From Magnetococcales bacterium (GTDB lineage Bacteria; Pseudomonadota; Magnetococcia; Magnetococcales; UBA8363), in assembly GCA_015660855.1 (NCBI GenBank), contig JACSDG010000014.1, forward strand, positions 1 through 42,059: DNA of 42,059 bases. The letters are read 5' to 3'. Shown piece after piece: positions 28,059 to 36,460 of this stretch (position 1 is its first letter; every line of letters starts with the position of its first letter). Below the pieces are notes generated by a model, which was given only the letters and a program-made list of their open reading frames with translations, ran no database searches and was not told the DNA's origin. A program made the position numbers and the translations under genes.

Positions 28059-28662
28059 TACGGACACCCTTTTTTCCGATACGAGGTTCTGTGCCGTGCA
28101 GCAGCCGAACAATGTTGTCACGATGTCGCCAAAAGACCATGGGTACCACCATCAGGGATGCCATCAAAGCCTCGGTACCCCCAAAAACATAAACCAACCC
28201 TGGCAGAACGAAGAAGGCTGCCAACGCCGCCAGGGATGAAATTTTCATGACCACAGCCACCAGCAACCAAAGCAACAATGCGATAAAACCGGCGATGGGA
28301 GTCCAAACCAAAAAGATGCCCAATGCCGTTGCAACCCCCTTCCCTCCTGCGAATCCCAGATAAACGGGATACAGGTGCCCCAAAAAGACAGCCAAAGCCA
28401 GTGCCGGTGTCAGCCATGGCCCATGGGGAAACCCATAAATTCCCACACCGACTGCCACCCCTCCTTTGGCCATATCCAGCAACAAGGCGATCAGGGCCGC
28501 CTTTTTTCCGGCGGTCCGCAACACGTTGGTAGCACCGATATTGCCGCTTCCCTGTTTGCGTATGTCGCCAGCCCCAAACAACCGCCCCACAAGCAGGCCA
28601 AAAGGAACCGCACCCAACAGATAGGCTCCCACCACCAACAATCCGTATGACCAATAGCTCAT
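28051..28662 (-). CDS. plsY: Acyl-phosphate:glycerol-3-phosphate acyltransferase PlsY
   Basis: Predicted 203-residue integral membrane enzyme that makes lysophosphatidic acid, the first step of phospholipid synthesis. It has five or so membrane segments and the family motifs SGNIGATNVLRTAGKK (motif 1), HLYPVYLGFAGGKGVATALG (motif 2) and a C-terminal MVVPMVFWRHRDNIVRLLHGTEPRIG (shortened here to its core FWRHRDNI...GTE, motif 3). Its start codon overlaps the stop of the TRAP binding protein (ATGA) and its end overlaps the next gene, so it sits in the middle of a compact operon ending in topA. Confidence 0.96.
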   Translation of the reverse strand: MSYWSYGLLVVGAYLLGAVPFGLLVGRLFGAGDIRKQGSGNIGATNVLRTAGKKAALIALLLDMAKGGVAVGVGIYGFPHGPWLTPALALAVFLGHLYPVYLGFAGGKGVATALGIFLVWTPIAGFIALLLWLLVAVVMKISSLAALAAFFVLPGLVYVFGGTEALMASLMVVPMVFWRHRDNIVRLLHGTEPRIGKKGVRNE

Positions 28663-29879
28663 GGTTGACCCAGCCCATTGTTACCGTGATTGCTGACCAT
28701 CACGCTGGCCATCTCTCCACCTCGCGTTTTTTGGATGGTCAAGGCGGACGCAGCGTTCCGCCCCACGGACAATGCACCGACCGATGGATCAACCCTATAG
28801 TTGGCTTCCCACAATGTTCGCACCCGACTTGTCGCGCCCAATATTCCCCCCAATAAATGGATTGTTTGATTATTCAGCGAGTGCACAGACACCGCCATCC
28901 GGTCCCATGATGCTTGAACCACCTGGGGACGTTGCATTTTGTACCATTGGTCTACCAGGGCATCATGGCGGGCCAATCCCCCCTGCAAAGCTTGCTGGCA
29001 CATGGCTTGAACCTCAAGCTGTACCACCTCCCGATGTTGGTTGGGCAAAGATTCCAGCCAATCGCGATTGACCGAGAATACCGACCAACCATGCAGATGC
29101 CGCAAGTTTAAAAAATGCGACGCCTGAGCCATCCACTCCTTGTTTGCAATAAATTCCGGAGTTATCAAAAACCCGTTGACCCAACCCGAATCGATCGCTT
29201 TTTTAAGATCGACGCCGGGCACACGAACAACCTTGCCTGGCAAAAGGGTTTGTACAGTTTCAATCCATTCATCCTCCGGCACCCGAACGGTACGGCTTTT
29301 CATAAGGTCGAGGGCATCTTTTTCGGTCGGGTCCCCTGGTGTCGGCATGGCCTCAAAGAGCATTATTCCATAAAATCCGAAAGAACCATAACCCAGAATC
29401 GTCAATTTTTTTGTCGCCGAGGTCGCACGAATAGATTTATCCAAAGGCGAACCCACAAATTGGTTAAGTTGATCGGCATCATTGAACACCAACGGCAAAG
29501 TCAACGCCCTGAAAGCTTTGAGCGATTGCGCCAGGGTCATGGCAGAAATCCATCCCCCCTGCACTCTGCCACGAATCTGGTCTTTCAACGCCTCGGTTTC
29601 ACTACCTCCCGCACCATCGATCAACAAGTCCACCTGAATCTGGCCCTGGGTTTTGGTTTCAATATTTTGCTTCAATTGTTGCAGCAAACGGACATAGACC
29701 ATCCCTTCACCCTGAACGGCCGTCACTTTCATAAGGTTGACCGCACGAGCTTCGGTGTCAGAATTGTCGAAATTTTTCTGACCGTAGGCCAAAACCGGAG
29801 CCAAAACAAACAGGCAGACAAAAATCAACAAACGCAAAGACAACGACACAGACCCTGCTGAAAAGAAACGGTTTCGCAT
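28659..29879 (-). CDS. TRAP transporter solute-binding protein (DctP family) without transporter subunits
   Basis: Predicted 406-residue exported protein. A signal peptide (LRLLIFVCLFVLAPVLAYG, about 16-34) is followed by a DctP-type fold: the GGSETEALKDQIRGRVQGG segment near residue 90, LPLVFNDADQLNQF, FGFYGIMLFEAMPTPGDPTEKDALDLMKSRTVRVP, here a match to the GxR-type ligand region, and PEFIANKEWMAQASHFLNL. It is longer than usual by about 60 residues at the C-terminus. The DctQ and DctM membrane subunits are absent, and the next genes (plsY, dprA, topA) are unrelated, so it may supply a distant transporter or act in sensing. ATG 29879 is the first codon of the operon; the 106-bp divergent space to ssb must hold promoters, but none stands out. 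Confidence 0.85.
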   Translation of the reverse strand: MRNRFFSAGSVSLSLRLLIFVCLFVLAPVLAYGQKNFDNSDTEARAVNLMKVTAVQGEGMVYVRLLQQLKQNIETKTQGQIQVDLLIDGAGGSETEALKDQIRGRVQGGWISAMTLAQSLKAFRALTLPLVFNDADQLNQFVGSPLDKSIRATSATKKLTILGYGSFGFYGIMLFEAMPTPGDPTEKDALDLMKSRTVRVPEDEWIETVQTLLPGKVVRVPGVDLKKAIDSGWVNGFLITPEFIANKEWMAQASHFLNLRHLHGWSVFSVNRDWLESLPNQHREVVQLEVQAMCQQALQGGLARHDALVDQWYKMQRPQVVQASWDRMAVSVHSLNNQTIHLLGGILGATSRVRTLWEANYRVDPSVGALSVGRNAASALTIQKTRGGEMASVMVSNHGNNGLGQP

Positions 29880-29985
29880 GCAAGACTCTTTTTTTTTTCA
29901 ATAGTTTCTGCTACAAGGAGGAGGGTTGAGTGGCAGTCCCTCCCCATGACAAACAGTCAACTTTCCCTTCGACGAGGTTCAAAGC

Positions 29986-30567
29986 ATGTCTCGATCCCTG
30001 AACAGAGTGCAACTCATCGGCCACCTGGGTGCCGACCCCGAAACACGCGCCACCCAGGATGGCAAGGCCGTTACCAACTTAAGAATTGCGACCAGTGAAT
30101 CCTGGAACGATGCCCAAGGTCAAAAACAAGAAAGGACGGAGTGGCACCGTGTTGTTTTTTTCGGTCGAATGGCCGAAGTGGTTCAACAGTATCTGCGCAA
30201 AGGTTCGCAGATTTTTGTCGAGGGAAGGTTGCAAACCCGCAAGTGGACCGACAAACAGGGGGCGGAAAGATATACCACGGAGATTGTAGCCGGCGGCTTT
30301 GGGAGCCAGATGGTCATGTTAGGTGGTGGCAATCGTTCACAAGGTCAGAGTTCCTATTCTGGCGGTGGCGGTGCTCCGGCTTACGATCCCAACGATTATG
30401 GTCCTCCGGCGACAAACTTCAATCAAGCCCCGGCCTACGAACAGGCTCCCCCTTCACCCTCCTATGCGCCCTCCTACGTGCCCCCTCCCCCTGCTGCCCC
30501 TCCACGGGCTCCGGCAAGCAATCCAACCAGCGGCATGCCTGATTTTGATGACGATATTCCTTTCTGA
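29986..30567 (+). CDS. ssb: Single-stranded DNA-binding protein
   Basis: Predicted 193-residue SSB. The OB fold covers residues 1-110 with the usual signatures: [64 protein letters not shown] and [11 protein letters not shown] proline-, tyrosine- and glycine-rich disordered linker follows ([18 protein letters not shown]), and the acidic tip DFDDDIPF recruits repair and replication partners. It is monocistronic, followed by a repeat element. Confidence 0.97.
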   Translation: MSRSLNRVQLIGHLGADPETRATQDGKAVTNLRIATSESWNDAQGQKQERTEWHRVVFFGRMAEVVQQYLRKGSQIFVEGRLQTRKWTDKQGAERYTTEIVAGGFGSQMVMLGGGNRSQGQSSYSGGGGAPAYDPNDYGPPATNFNQAPAYEQAPPSPSYAPSYVPPPPAAPPRAPASNPTSGMPDFDDDIPF

Positions 30568-30589
30568 GATCTACAGAATGGGATACCTG

Positions 30590-30697
30590 GACATGATGCC
30601 CTGCGGGCAAAGACCAAAACCTTGGTGGGCTGCCGCCTCCAAACCTCCGCCGGGGGGGATGATCCCCCCCGGACCCCCGCAATAATTTTTACCAAAC
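30590..30697. repeat. Intergenic hairpin repeat, copy between ssb and purN
   Basis: Contains in order the small hairpin GATGCCCTGCGGGC, AAGACCAAAACCTTGG, a decayed CCTCCAAACCTCCGCC module, the GGGGGGATGATCCCCCC palindrome, and GGACCCCCGCAATAATTTTT then CCAAACT. The orientation is the same as at 35.9 kb. It lies between convergent ends of ssb and purN, where it may end transcription from both sides. Confidence 0.8.
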
Positions 30698-30713
30698 TCA
30701 CCGCAAATTTTTT

Positions 30714-31400
30714 TCACGAAAGAGGTGGATAAATCCATGCCTTGTCGCCACCTTCGCCGGACAGGTTATCCTCAGAGCCGTCCCTGGTTTCAAGCAAAAC
30801 CTTGCCATTAACCATACGCAACCTTTTTTGGGCATACCAGCGTATCGCTTGCGAATAAATACGGTGTTCCTGAGCAAGGATTCGTGCCGACAAAGTTTGA
30901 CTGTCATCATCAGGTAACACCGCAACGACCGCCTGAATCACCACCGGCCCGGTATCCACCCCGTCATCGACAAAATGAACCGTCGCCCCAGAAAAACGAA
31001 CCCCCGCCTCGATGGCCCTTTTTTGCACGTTTAAACCTGGGAAAGCCGGCAACAGTGCCGGATGAATGTTGAGCACACGACCAGAAAAACGCCGAACAAA
31101 CCAGTGCGACAGGATGCGCATAAACCCCGCCAAGCAGATCAATTCTACAGCGTGTTGTTCTAAAACATCAGCCAATGCCATTTCAAAAGCTTCACGTCCG
31201 GCATAGCGATCATGATCCACAACCATGGTAGGAATTCCTCCCTTACGCGCCCGGTCCAAAGCCAACACCCCATGCTTGTTGCTAATGACAACGACAACTT
31301 GCCCTGGGATGGTCCCATCGGCGCAACGATCCATAATGGCCTGAAGATTGGAACCACTTCCGGAAACCAGCACCCCAATGTTCAATTTGGATTCAGTCAA
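30714..31400 (-). CDS. purN: Phosphoribosylglycinamide formyltransferase PurN
   Basis: Predicted 228-residue enzyme that transfers a formyl group from 10-formyltetrahydrofolate to GAR, step 3 of purine synthesis. The motifs are LVSGSGSNLQAIMDRC (GAR phosphate loop), LAGFMRILSHWFV, the catalytic VLNIHPALLPAFPG (asparagine and histidine) and GATVHFVDDGVDTGPVVIQ (aspartate). Its ATG overlaps the end of purM by 8 bases; the purM-purN pair is a classic operon. Confidence 0.97.
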   Translation of the reverse strand: MTESKLNIGVLVSGSGSNLQAIMDRCADGTIPGQVVVVISNKHGVLALDRARKGGIPTMVVDHDRYAGREAFEMALADVLEQHAVELICLAGFMRILSHWFVRRFSGRVLNIHPALLPAFPGLNVQKRAIEAGVRFSGATVHFVDDGVDTGPVVIQAVVAVLPDDDSQTLSARILAQEHRIYSQAIRWYAQKRLRMVNGKVLLETRDGSEDNLSGEGGDKAWIYPPLS

Positions 31401-32427
31401 GGATCACCACCCTTTCCTCTCCCTCCCCCATCCGCTCGCAAACATGTCCAATATGCCAGCAGGTTTCACCGGCAGAATGCAAAATTTTCATGGTTTGGTC
31501 GATAAATTCAGGGGCAACCACCAGCACCATCCCCAAACCACAATTAAAGGTGCGCATCATTTCAAACATGGGAACATGGCCTAAATTCTGCAGATATTGA
31601 AATATGGGTGGCCAAGTCCAGGAATTTTTGGCGACCGTGACCTTAACACCGGCGGGAAGGATACGGGGGATATTTTCTTGAAATCCGCCACCGGTAATAT
31701 GGACAATCCCTTTGACAGGAACGGATTTAAAGAGTTCAAGCATGGGTTTGACGTAGATTTTTGTAGGTTCCAGCAAAACCTCGCCCAGGGTTTTTCCTGC
31801 AAACGGGGCATCCAATCCTGGTCCATGTTCGGACAGCACCAGACGACGGATCAAGGAGTAGCCGTTGGAATGGGGTCCCGAGGAAGCCAAGCCCACGAGG
31901 CAATCTCCCGGACAGATGTTTTGACCGTTGATGATGGCATCCTTTTCCACCATACCTACAGCAAAGCCGGCCAAATCAAATTCACCGTCGGGATAAAAAT
32001 CGGGCATTTCAGCGGTTTCCCCCCCGATCAAAGCGCAGCCTGCCAAACGACAGCCGTGCGCGATCCCCTCAATCACCATAGCCGCTTTTTCAGGTTGCAA
32101 TTTTCCGGTGGCGAAATAATCTAGAAAAAACCAAGGCTCGGCCCCTTGGACGATCAGATCGTTAACCGACATGGCAACCAGATCCAAACCGATGGTATCC
32201 AGTTTACCGGTCAAAAAAGCCAATTTAAGTTTGGTACCCACACCATCGGTGGAGGAAACCAGCACAGGGTCTTTATAACGACGCCAATCGGGATGAAATA
32301 AAGCCCCAAATCCACCCAAATCGGAACAAACTTCAGGGCGATACGTCGCAGTTACCGCTTTTTTGATCAAAGACACGACACGATTGCCCGCATCGATATC
32401 CACACCGGCATCCTTGTAGGTGGTCAT
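31393..32427 (-). CDS. purM: Phosphoribosylformylglycinamidine cyclo-ligase PurM
   Basis: Predicted 344-residue AIR synthetase (step 5 of purine synthesis). Family motifs are MTTYKDAGVDIDAGNRVV, VSSTDGVGTKLKLA, MSVNDLIVQGAEPWFFLDY, GCALIGGETAEMPDFY, LASSGPHSNGYSLIR and VKGIVHITGGGFQENIPRIL. Its length is normal. It is divergent from the DUF2066 gene; the 124-base gap must contain both promoters, but no strong -35/-10 pair is evident. purN follows with an 8-base overlap. Confidence 0.97.
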   Translation of the reverse strand: MTTYKDAGVDIDAGNRVVSLIKKAVTATYRPEVCSDLGGFGALFHPDWRRYKDPVLVSSTDGVGTKLKLAFLTGKLDTIGLDLVAMSVNDLIVQGAEPWFFLDYFATGKLQPEKAAMVIEGIAHGCRLAGCALIGGETAEMPDFYPDGEFDLAGFAVGMVEKDAIINGQNICPGDCLVGLASSGPHSNGYSLIRRLVLSEHGPGLDAPFAGKTLGEVLLEPTKIYVKPMLELFKSVPVKGIVHITGGGFQENIPRILPAGVKVTVAKNSWTWPPIFQYLQNLGHVPMFEMMRTFNCGLGMVLVVAPEFIDQTMKILHSAGETCWHIGHVCERMGEGEERVVILD

Positions 32428-32551
32428 AATTGGTGGCTTTCACAGGTTTTCATCGTGATAGTCAAGAAAAAATTTGCTAGTCTTTGGCCTCTTGTTGCAA
32501 AAAAAGGTACACTGGCAGAGTTTGAATCGGAAACGAAAGGAAATCAACCCC

Positions 32552-33700
32552 ATGGCTTGGCATTGTCGCCTAAAAAGATTTTGGTTGGCCGACTTGGTAT
32601 TTTTGCTTTTTTTTGCAACGTCCCTCCTGTTTTTTTCCACCCGGGTTCAGGCTGAAGGCAGTGAAAATATTTTCATCGTCAAGCGGGTTGGCGTACGTGT
32701 TCCCCAAAGTAAAGATTCGGCAATCAACGCAAGAACATCGGGGTTAATGGAAGCACAGAAAGTTGCCTTCAAACATTTGCTACAAAGGATGCTCACCAAA
32801 CAGGAGCGGCAAACCCGCAATCCATTCATCCAGGATATAGGGAAGAACATCAAGGAATTGCTGCAACGCTCCATCATTGTTTCCGAGCGTCAGGCAGGTC
32901 GCGAGCTTGAATTGTCAGTCGATATTCATTTTGAAAAAGAGAAAGTCAGACAATCTTTTGAAATGGCAGGATTATCTTTTACTGAAACCTTTTACCCCAC
33001 CACTCTGTTTTTGCCCGATGAAAATTTGTTGGCTGCGCCGGTTCCGGCATCTATTTACAGTATTTTTTTAAAAGCCGTCAATGTTTATGGTTTTGAGCTG
33101 GTACAACCCATTCGCGATGTAGAAGATCTTTCCAACCTTTCCATGTTGGAAAATCCCAGCCAGATAGATCCGTTTAAAAACTGGGTACGCTCACGTTACC
33201 GGGCTGATAAAATTTGGAAATTATCAGGGGAGGGATACGATTCACTCAGTGCATCTGAGGATGGGATGCAAAACACCCTTCGTTGGAAATTGGTGGAATA
33301 TAGCAGCGACGGTGTGTCCTATCATTTTGCAAAAGTTTTTCAAAAAAACAAGGAAACAAAAAACAATTTAAAAAAGAAGGAATTGGAAAACGCCGCATTG
33401 GCGATGGTCGAACGTATCGTCAACCCTTGGATTGCCGGGCATGTTGTTTTACCTGGGTTGGACACTTTTCTGGACGTTTCCATCACAAACACAAGGGATA
33501 TGGAGATTTTAGATGAAATGACAAAGAAAATTGAATCTTTTACAGGAATAGATTCTGTCGCCGTCATTGAGATGAGTAGCAATCATGTAAAATTAAGGAT
33601 TCGTTACAAGGGCAATGAAATTGAGGTCAGGGATCAGCTTACCAAGATAGGGGCCGTGGACCAGGGCCAAGGTTCAGCAATGTTTATCAATTTGCCATGA
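32552..33700 (+). CDS. DUF2066-family exported protein
   Basis: Predicted 382-residue protein. The N-terminal hydrophobic stretch (LADLVFLLFFATSLLFF) ending in TRVQA is a signal peptide. The mature N-terminus (IVKRVGVRVP...ARTSGLMEAQKVAFKHLLQRML) matches the DUF2066 family, uncharacterised exported proteins found next to purM and hda in many proteobacteria. ATG 32552 has AAAGGA about 10 bases upstream; an upstream extension to 32474 lacks these features. The stop overlaps the pgsA start. The molecular role is unknown. Confidence 0.85.
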   Translation: MAWHCRLKRFWLADLVFLLFFATSLLFFSTRVQAEGSENIFIVKRVGVRVPQSKDSAINARTSGLMEAQKVAFKHLLQRMLTKQERQTRNPFIQDIGKNIKELLQRSIIVSERQAGRELELSVDIHFEKEKVRQSFEMAGLSFTETFYPTTLFLPDENLLAAPVPASIYSIFLKAVNVYGFELVQPIRDVEDLSNLSMLENPSQIDPFKNWVRSRYRADKIWKLSGEGYDSLSASEDGMQNTLRWKLVEYSSDGVSYHFAKVFQKNKETKNNLKKKELENAALAMVERIVNPWIAGHVVLPGLDTFLDVSITNTRDMEILDEMTKKIESFTGIDSVAVIEMSSNHVKLRIRYKGNEIEVRDQLTKIGAVDQGQGSAMFINLP

Positions 33701-34236
33701 ATTTACCTAATTTTCTTTCATTCGTTCGTATTTTTTCTGTTCCGGTTTTTATTTTGCTGGTCCTCAATCATCAGATGCGTTGGGGTTTGTTTTTATTCAT
33801 CATGGCGGGAGTTACAGACGCTCTGGATGGTTACATTGCCAAAAAATTTTTGCAGGTGACAGAGCTTGGAAAATATTTGGATCCTCTTGCTGACAAGGTT
33901 CTCCTCACTTCCGGATTTGTCACGTTGACGATTACCGGACACATTCCGCTCTGGATCACCCTTTTGGTAGTAACCCGGGATTTGGTCATCATTGCTGGGG
34001 CGATTGTTTTTCAAGTCATTACTGGATCATTAAAGATGGAACCTTTGGCTGTCAGTAAGGTCAACACCTTGATGCAGATCATTTTAATTTCTGTGGTCAT
34101 GTTTAAAGAAATCAGACCTTTGGATTATCCCATGGAAGATATAATGTACATAATAGTAACATTTACAACACTATTATCAGGGATCATTTATATATTTGTT
34201 TGGACAAAGCGTGCTGTTGAACAAGAACCATCTTGA
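33697..34236 (+). CDS. pgsA: CDP-alcohol phosphatidyltransferase, probably phosphatidylglycerophosphate synthase
   Basis: Predicted 179-residue membrane enzyme with about five membrane segments. It carries the CDP-alcohol phosphotransferase motif D41-A-L-D44-G45 ... G58-x3-D62-x3-D66; the position usually occupied by arginine after alanine is lysine (IAKK). The start MNLPNFLSFVRIFSVPVFI is typical of PgsA. It overlaps the DUF2066 gene by 4 bases (ATGA) and precedes hda. The product class is firm; the exact substrate (glycerol-3-phosphate or another alcohol) is inferred. Confidence 0.88.
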   Translation: MNLPNFLSFVRIFSVPVFILLVLNHQMRWGLFLFIMAGVTDALDGYIAKKFLQVTELGKYLDPLADKVLLTSGFVTLTITGHIPLWITLLVVTRDLVIIAGAIVFQVITGSLKMEPLAVSKVNTLMQIILISVVMFKEIRPLDYPMEDIMYIIVTFTTLLSGIIYIFVWTKRAVEQEPS

Positions 34237-34281
34237 ACTATAATTTGCAAGTAACTTTTTTGCCGTCATTGAGAATTACTC

Positions 34282-35019
34282 ATGTCTTTGCAGGATCAAA
34301 ATCAGCTGTTGCTTCCTTTTTTAACTATTCCTCATTTTTCGTTTGATAATTTCATTGTCAGGTCCGAAAATAGGGTTATCTTTGATACAATGTTACAGTT
34401 TAGTCGAGGAGTATCCAAAGCCGAATCCATGGTTATTGTTGGGGACAGCGGGTCTGGGAAAACGCATCTTTTGCTGGCAGCGTTGTCTGAGCGACAAAAA
34501 TGCGGTGACGCATGTATTTATTTGCATACCGAAACCATCATTAAAAAATTTGCACGCGCCAAAGATAATAACGAAGGTTTGCGGTTATTGTCGCACTATC
34601 AAAAATATACTTTTGTTGCTTTGGACGCTTTTGAAATTGTAGAAAATAATTTATCAATTCAAGAGTATATACTTTACTTTTTCAATCTACTCTTATCCAA
34701 CAATGGTAAATTATTAACTGCCTCAAGAAAAAATCCTGGGCATATGGAAGAGATAAAACCTGAATTAAGAAGTCGTCTTATGTGGGGAAAGGTTTTAGAT
34801 CTTATAGGTCCTGGAGATGAAGAATTGGCAAAAATTATTCAAAAAATTGCTTTGGATAGAAATCTCAGGCTTTCTGAGGATTTGGTACATTTTTTAGTGC
34901 TCAGGTTACCCAGATCGGTATTTGAGTATGTACGAGTGATAGAAATTTTGGATAAAGAGAGTTTAAAGACATCGCGAAACATTGCCATACCTTTAGCCAA
35001 AGAGTTGTTTAATCTTTGA
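34282..35019 (+). CDS. hda: DnaA-like regulatory inactivator Hda
   Basis: Predicted 245-residue AAA+ protein homologous to the ATPase core of DnaA but lacking its DNA-binding domain IV. The N-terminal QLLLPF (residues 8-13) resembles the sliding-clamp-binding motif of Hda. Walker A is GDSGSGKTH (54-62), and the Walker B strand reads YTFVALDAFEIV, with only one acidic residue where two are usual. The C-terminal lid (RSVFEYVRVIEILDKESL) is DnaA-like. Hda stimulates ATP hydrolysis by DnaA after initiation. It is the third gene of DUF2066-pgsA-hda; loaders related to DnaA (DnaC type) are a less likely alternative. Confidence 0.85.
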   Translation: MSLQDQNQLLLPFLTIPHFSFDNFIVRSENRVIFDTMLQFSRGVSKAESMVIVGDSGSGKTHLLLAALSERQKCGDACIYLHTETIIKKFARAKDNNEGLRLLSHYQKYTFVALDAFEIVENNLSIQEYILYFFNLLLSNNGKLLTASRKNPGHMEEIKPELRSRLMWGKVLDLIGPGDEELAKIIQKIALDRNLRLSEDLVHFLVLRLPRSVFEYVRVIEILDKESLKTSRNIAIPLAKELFNL

Positions 35020-35027
35020 TTTTAAAA

Positions 35028-35100
35028 CTTCACTGCCTGTAGGGGGTTTGGGGGCAAAAGCACCCAAGGTTTTGATTTTTGCCCGAAGGGCATCATGTTC
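35028..35100. repeat. Intergenic hairpin repeat upstream of, and entering, radC
   Basis: Consists of GTAGGGGGTTTGGGGGC paired with GCACCCAAGG, TTTTGATTTTTGCCC, and the family end GCCCGAAGGGCATCATGTTC. The ATG in that end (35095) opens the radC frame, and AAGGG lies just upstream of it. The copies at 30.6, 35.9 and 42 kb carry the same GGGCAT(C/A)ATG end without a gene attached. Confidence 0.75.
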
Positions 35101-35865
35101 GATCAAATTGCGGATAAGGTGTTTCACGTGAAACCTTCCACTCTCCCTTCACCCAGTCCTCTTTTGCCTGCGGACGTATCCATTCATGTAGGTCATCGTC
35201 GTCGTCTTCTCAATCGTCTTGTCAATGAAGGTATTGATAGTTTTCACGATCATGAAATTATTGAGTTGCTATTATTTTTTTCCATACCCAGAAGAGATAC
35301 CAACAAAATTGCTCATCATCTTATAAACCGTTACGGCAGTCTTTCTAATGTTCTCGACGCTGATTTTGCCTTATTGAAACAAGAACATGGAATTGGCGAC
35401 AACAGTGCCTATCTGCTTTCCAGCCTTCCATCCATATTTAGACGTTATTCTTTGGACAAGCTTAACAAGTCCAACAAACCTTTGAACGATCCCGATTCTT
35501 CCTTAAACTTTGTCCAGCCCATCCTTGCCACTCGAACCGAGGAGGTTTTTCTTCTTTTAAGCCTTGATAATCAGTGCCGTGTTATTTCCTCGAACATTGT
35601 TTCCGAGGGCACTGTGAACGAAGCTTTTGTCTACCCACGGCATGTTGTCAAAGAAGCTCTTAAGGTCAATGCCAGCAATGTCATTTTTGCCCACAATCAT
35701 CCTTCTGGAAAAAGTACGCCTTCCAAAGCAGATTTAAAATTGACAGATCGTTTGATTGCCATTTTCCATGCTATGGACATCAAAGTTCTCGATCATATTA
35801 TTGTAGCAAGGGATGGATGCTTTAGCTTTGCAAGGGAAGGGATTCTTAGAGCAGGTGGAGGATGA
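35095..35865 (+). CDS. radC: RadC-family JAMM/MPN+ protein
   Basis: Predicted 256-residue protein. The N-terminal part has a helix-hairpin-helix-like region (EIIELLLFFSIPRRDTNKIAHHLINRYGSL). The C-terminal JAMM metal-binding domain has H200-N-H202-P-S-G and D213 in the expected pattern, as in RadC. The molecular role of RadC is unclear despite its historical DNA-repair name. The only ATG (35095) lies in the end of a repeat element, preceded by AAGGG; GTG codons at 35119 and 35128 would be alternatives. The first 25 codons also contain a parS-like palindrome, so the N-terminus (DKVFHVKPSTLPSPSP) is constrained by DNA function. Confidence 0.9.
   Translation: MFDQIADKVFHVKPSTLPSPSPLLPADVSIHVGHRRRLLNRLVNEGIDSFHDHEIIELLLFFSIPRRDTNKIAHHLINRYGSLSNVLDADFALLKQEHGIGDNSAYLLSSLPSIFRRYSLDKLNKSNKPLNDPDSSLNFVQPILATRTEEVFLLLSLDNQCRVISSNIVSEGTVNEAFVYPRHVVKEALKVNASNVIFAHNHPSGKSTPSKADLKLTDRLIAIFHAMDIKVLDHIIVARDGCFSFAREGILRAGGG
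35120..35135. other. parS-like centromere site
   Basis: The sequence TGTTTCACGTGAAACC matches the widely conserved ParB-binding consensus TGTTTCACGTGAAACA at 15 of 16 positions; the inner 14 bases form a perfect palindrome. It lies inside the 5' coding part of radC. Bacterial parS sites cluster around the replication origin, often near mnmE-mnmG-rsmG-parAB; mnmE is 1.3 kb away here. Binding is not shown, but a 14-base perfect match is unlikely by chance in 42 kb. Confidence 0.85.
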
Positions 35866-35894
35866 ATTCTGGATATTCCTGTTTTTTGTTTTTT

Positions 35895-36142
35895 GAATTT
35901 CTGCCTTTTTAGTTTTTGAACATGATGCCCTGTGGGCTTCGCCCCCAAACCCCCATAGACATGAAGCTTTTTGTTTAAATTCAAAACCAAAACCTTGGGG
36001 CGCTGCCCCAAACCCCGCTGGGGGGGATGATCCCCCCCGGACCCCCACAATAATTTTTGCCAAACTTTGTTTTTCCGATACATTGAATTTCTGCCTTTTT
36101 TGTTTTTTTGAATTTCTGCCTTTTTTGAATTTCTGCCTTTTT
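35895..36142. repeat. Four dispersed copies of a 16-base GAATTTCTGCCTTTTT repeat
   Basis: Copies at 35895-35910, 36085-36100, about 36110-36124 and 36127-36142, the last three spaced 17-25 bases apart and separated by T-rich runs. They flank the G/C repeat element at 35920-36082, the first copy lying before it and the rest after it, which may mark an insertion or slippage event. The rest of the 595-base gap between radC and mnmE (36143-36400) is very AT-rich, without a supported gene. Confidence 0.75.
35920..36082. repeat. Intergenic hairpin repeat, long composite copy
   Basis: Modules in order: GAACATGATGCCCTGTGGGC, CTTCGCCCCCAAACCCCC, TAGACATGAAGC, AAAACCAAAACCTTGGGGCG, a GCCCCAAACCCCGC module, the GGGGGGATGATCCCCCCCGG palindrome, then ACCCCCACAATAATTTTTGC and CAAACTTTGTTTTTCCG. 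It shares both ends with the shorter copy at 7688-7803, from which the central part is missing. Confidence 0.8.
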
Positions 36143-36413
36143 TGTTCTTTAAATATATAAAATTAAAAAAACAATAATAAAGCCACTTGAAATGTGAATA
36201 TCTTTTCCATGATCTTGTTTCTACAGAATTTTATCAAATTTTGTTCTTTGAATGTTTCCTGAATGTTTTTCCAATATATCTAAAATTAAATTTTACTCCC
36301 CAGATTTCCAAACATTTTCTACATTATGTGCATATTTTTCTTAACCTGTTGATTTTTGGCTACAATGATCGTTTCGATCAAATTGCCACCCTTTTTTGTT
36401 TAAAGTCAAAACC

Positions 36414-36433
36414 CTGGGGAAAAAATTCCCCAG
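36414..36433 (-). terminator. Hairpin downstream of mnmE
   Basis: CTGGGGAA and TTCCCCAG form an 8-bp perfect stem with a 4-base loop, 28 bases past the mnmE stop. On the minus strand it is followed by GGTTTTGACTTT, an imperfect U-rich tail. The same GGTTTTGACTTTG tail follows the hairpin at 23.5 kb near topA, so it belongs to the repeat family and may double as a terminator. Confidence 0.45.
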
Positions 36434-36460
36434 ACCCCTTCTTTACTTTTTGATAATTTT

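Noticed and set aside
36187-36453. 88-codon open frame in the radC-mnmE gap
   Set aside because: It lies in very AT-rich sequence full of T runs, has a phenylalanine/isoleucine-biased composition, no ribosome site and no recognisable domain, and it ends in a hairpin repeat.
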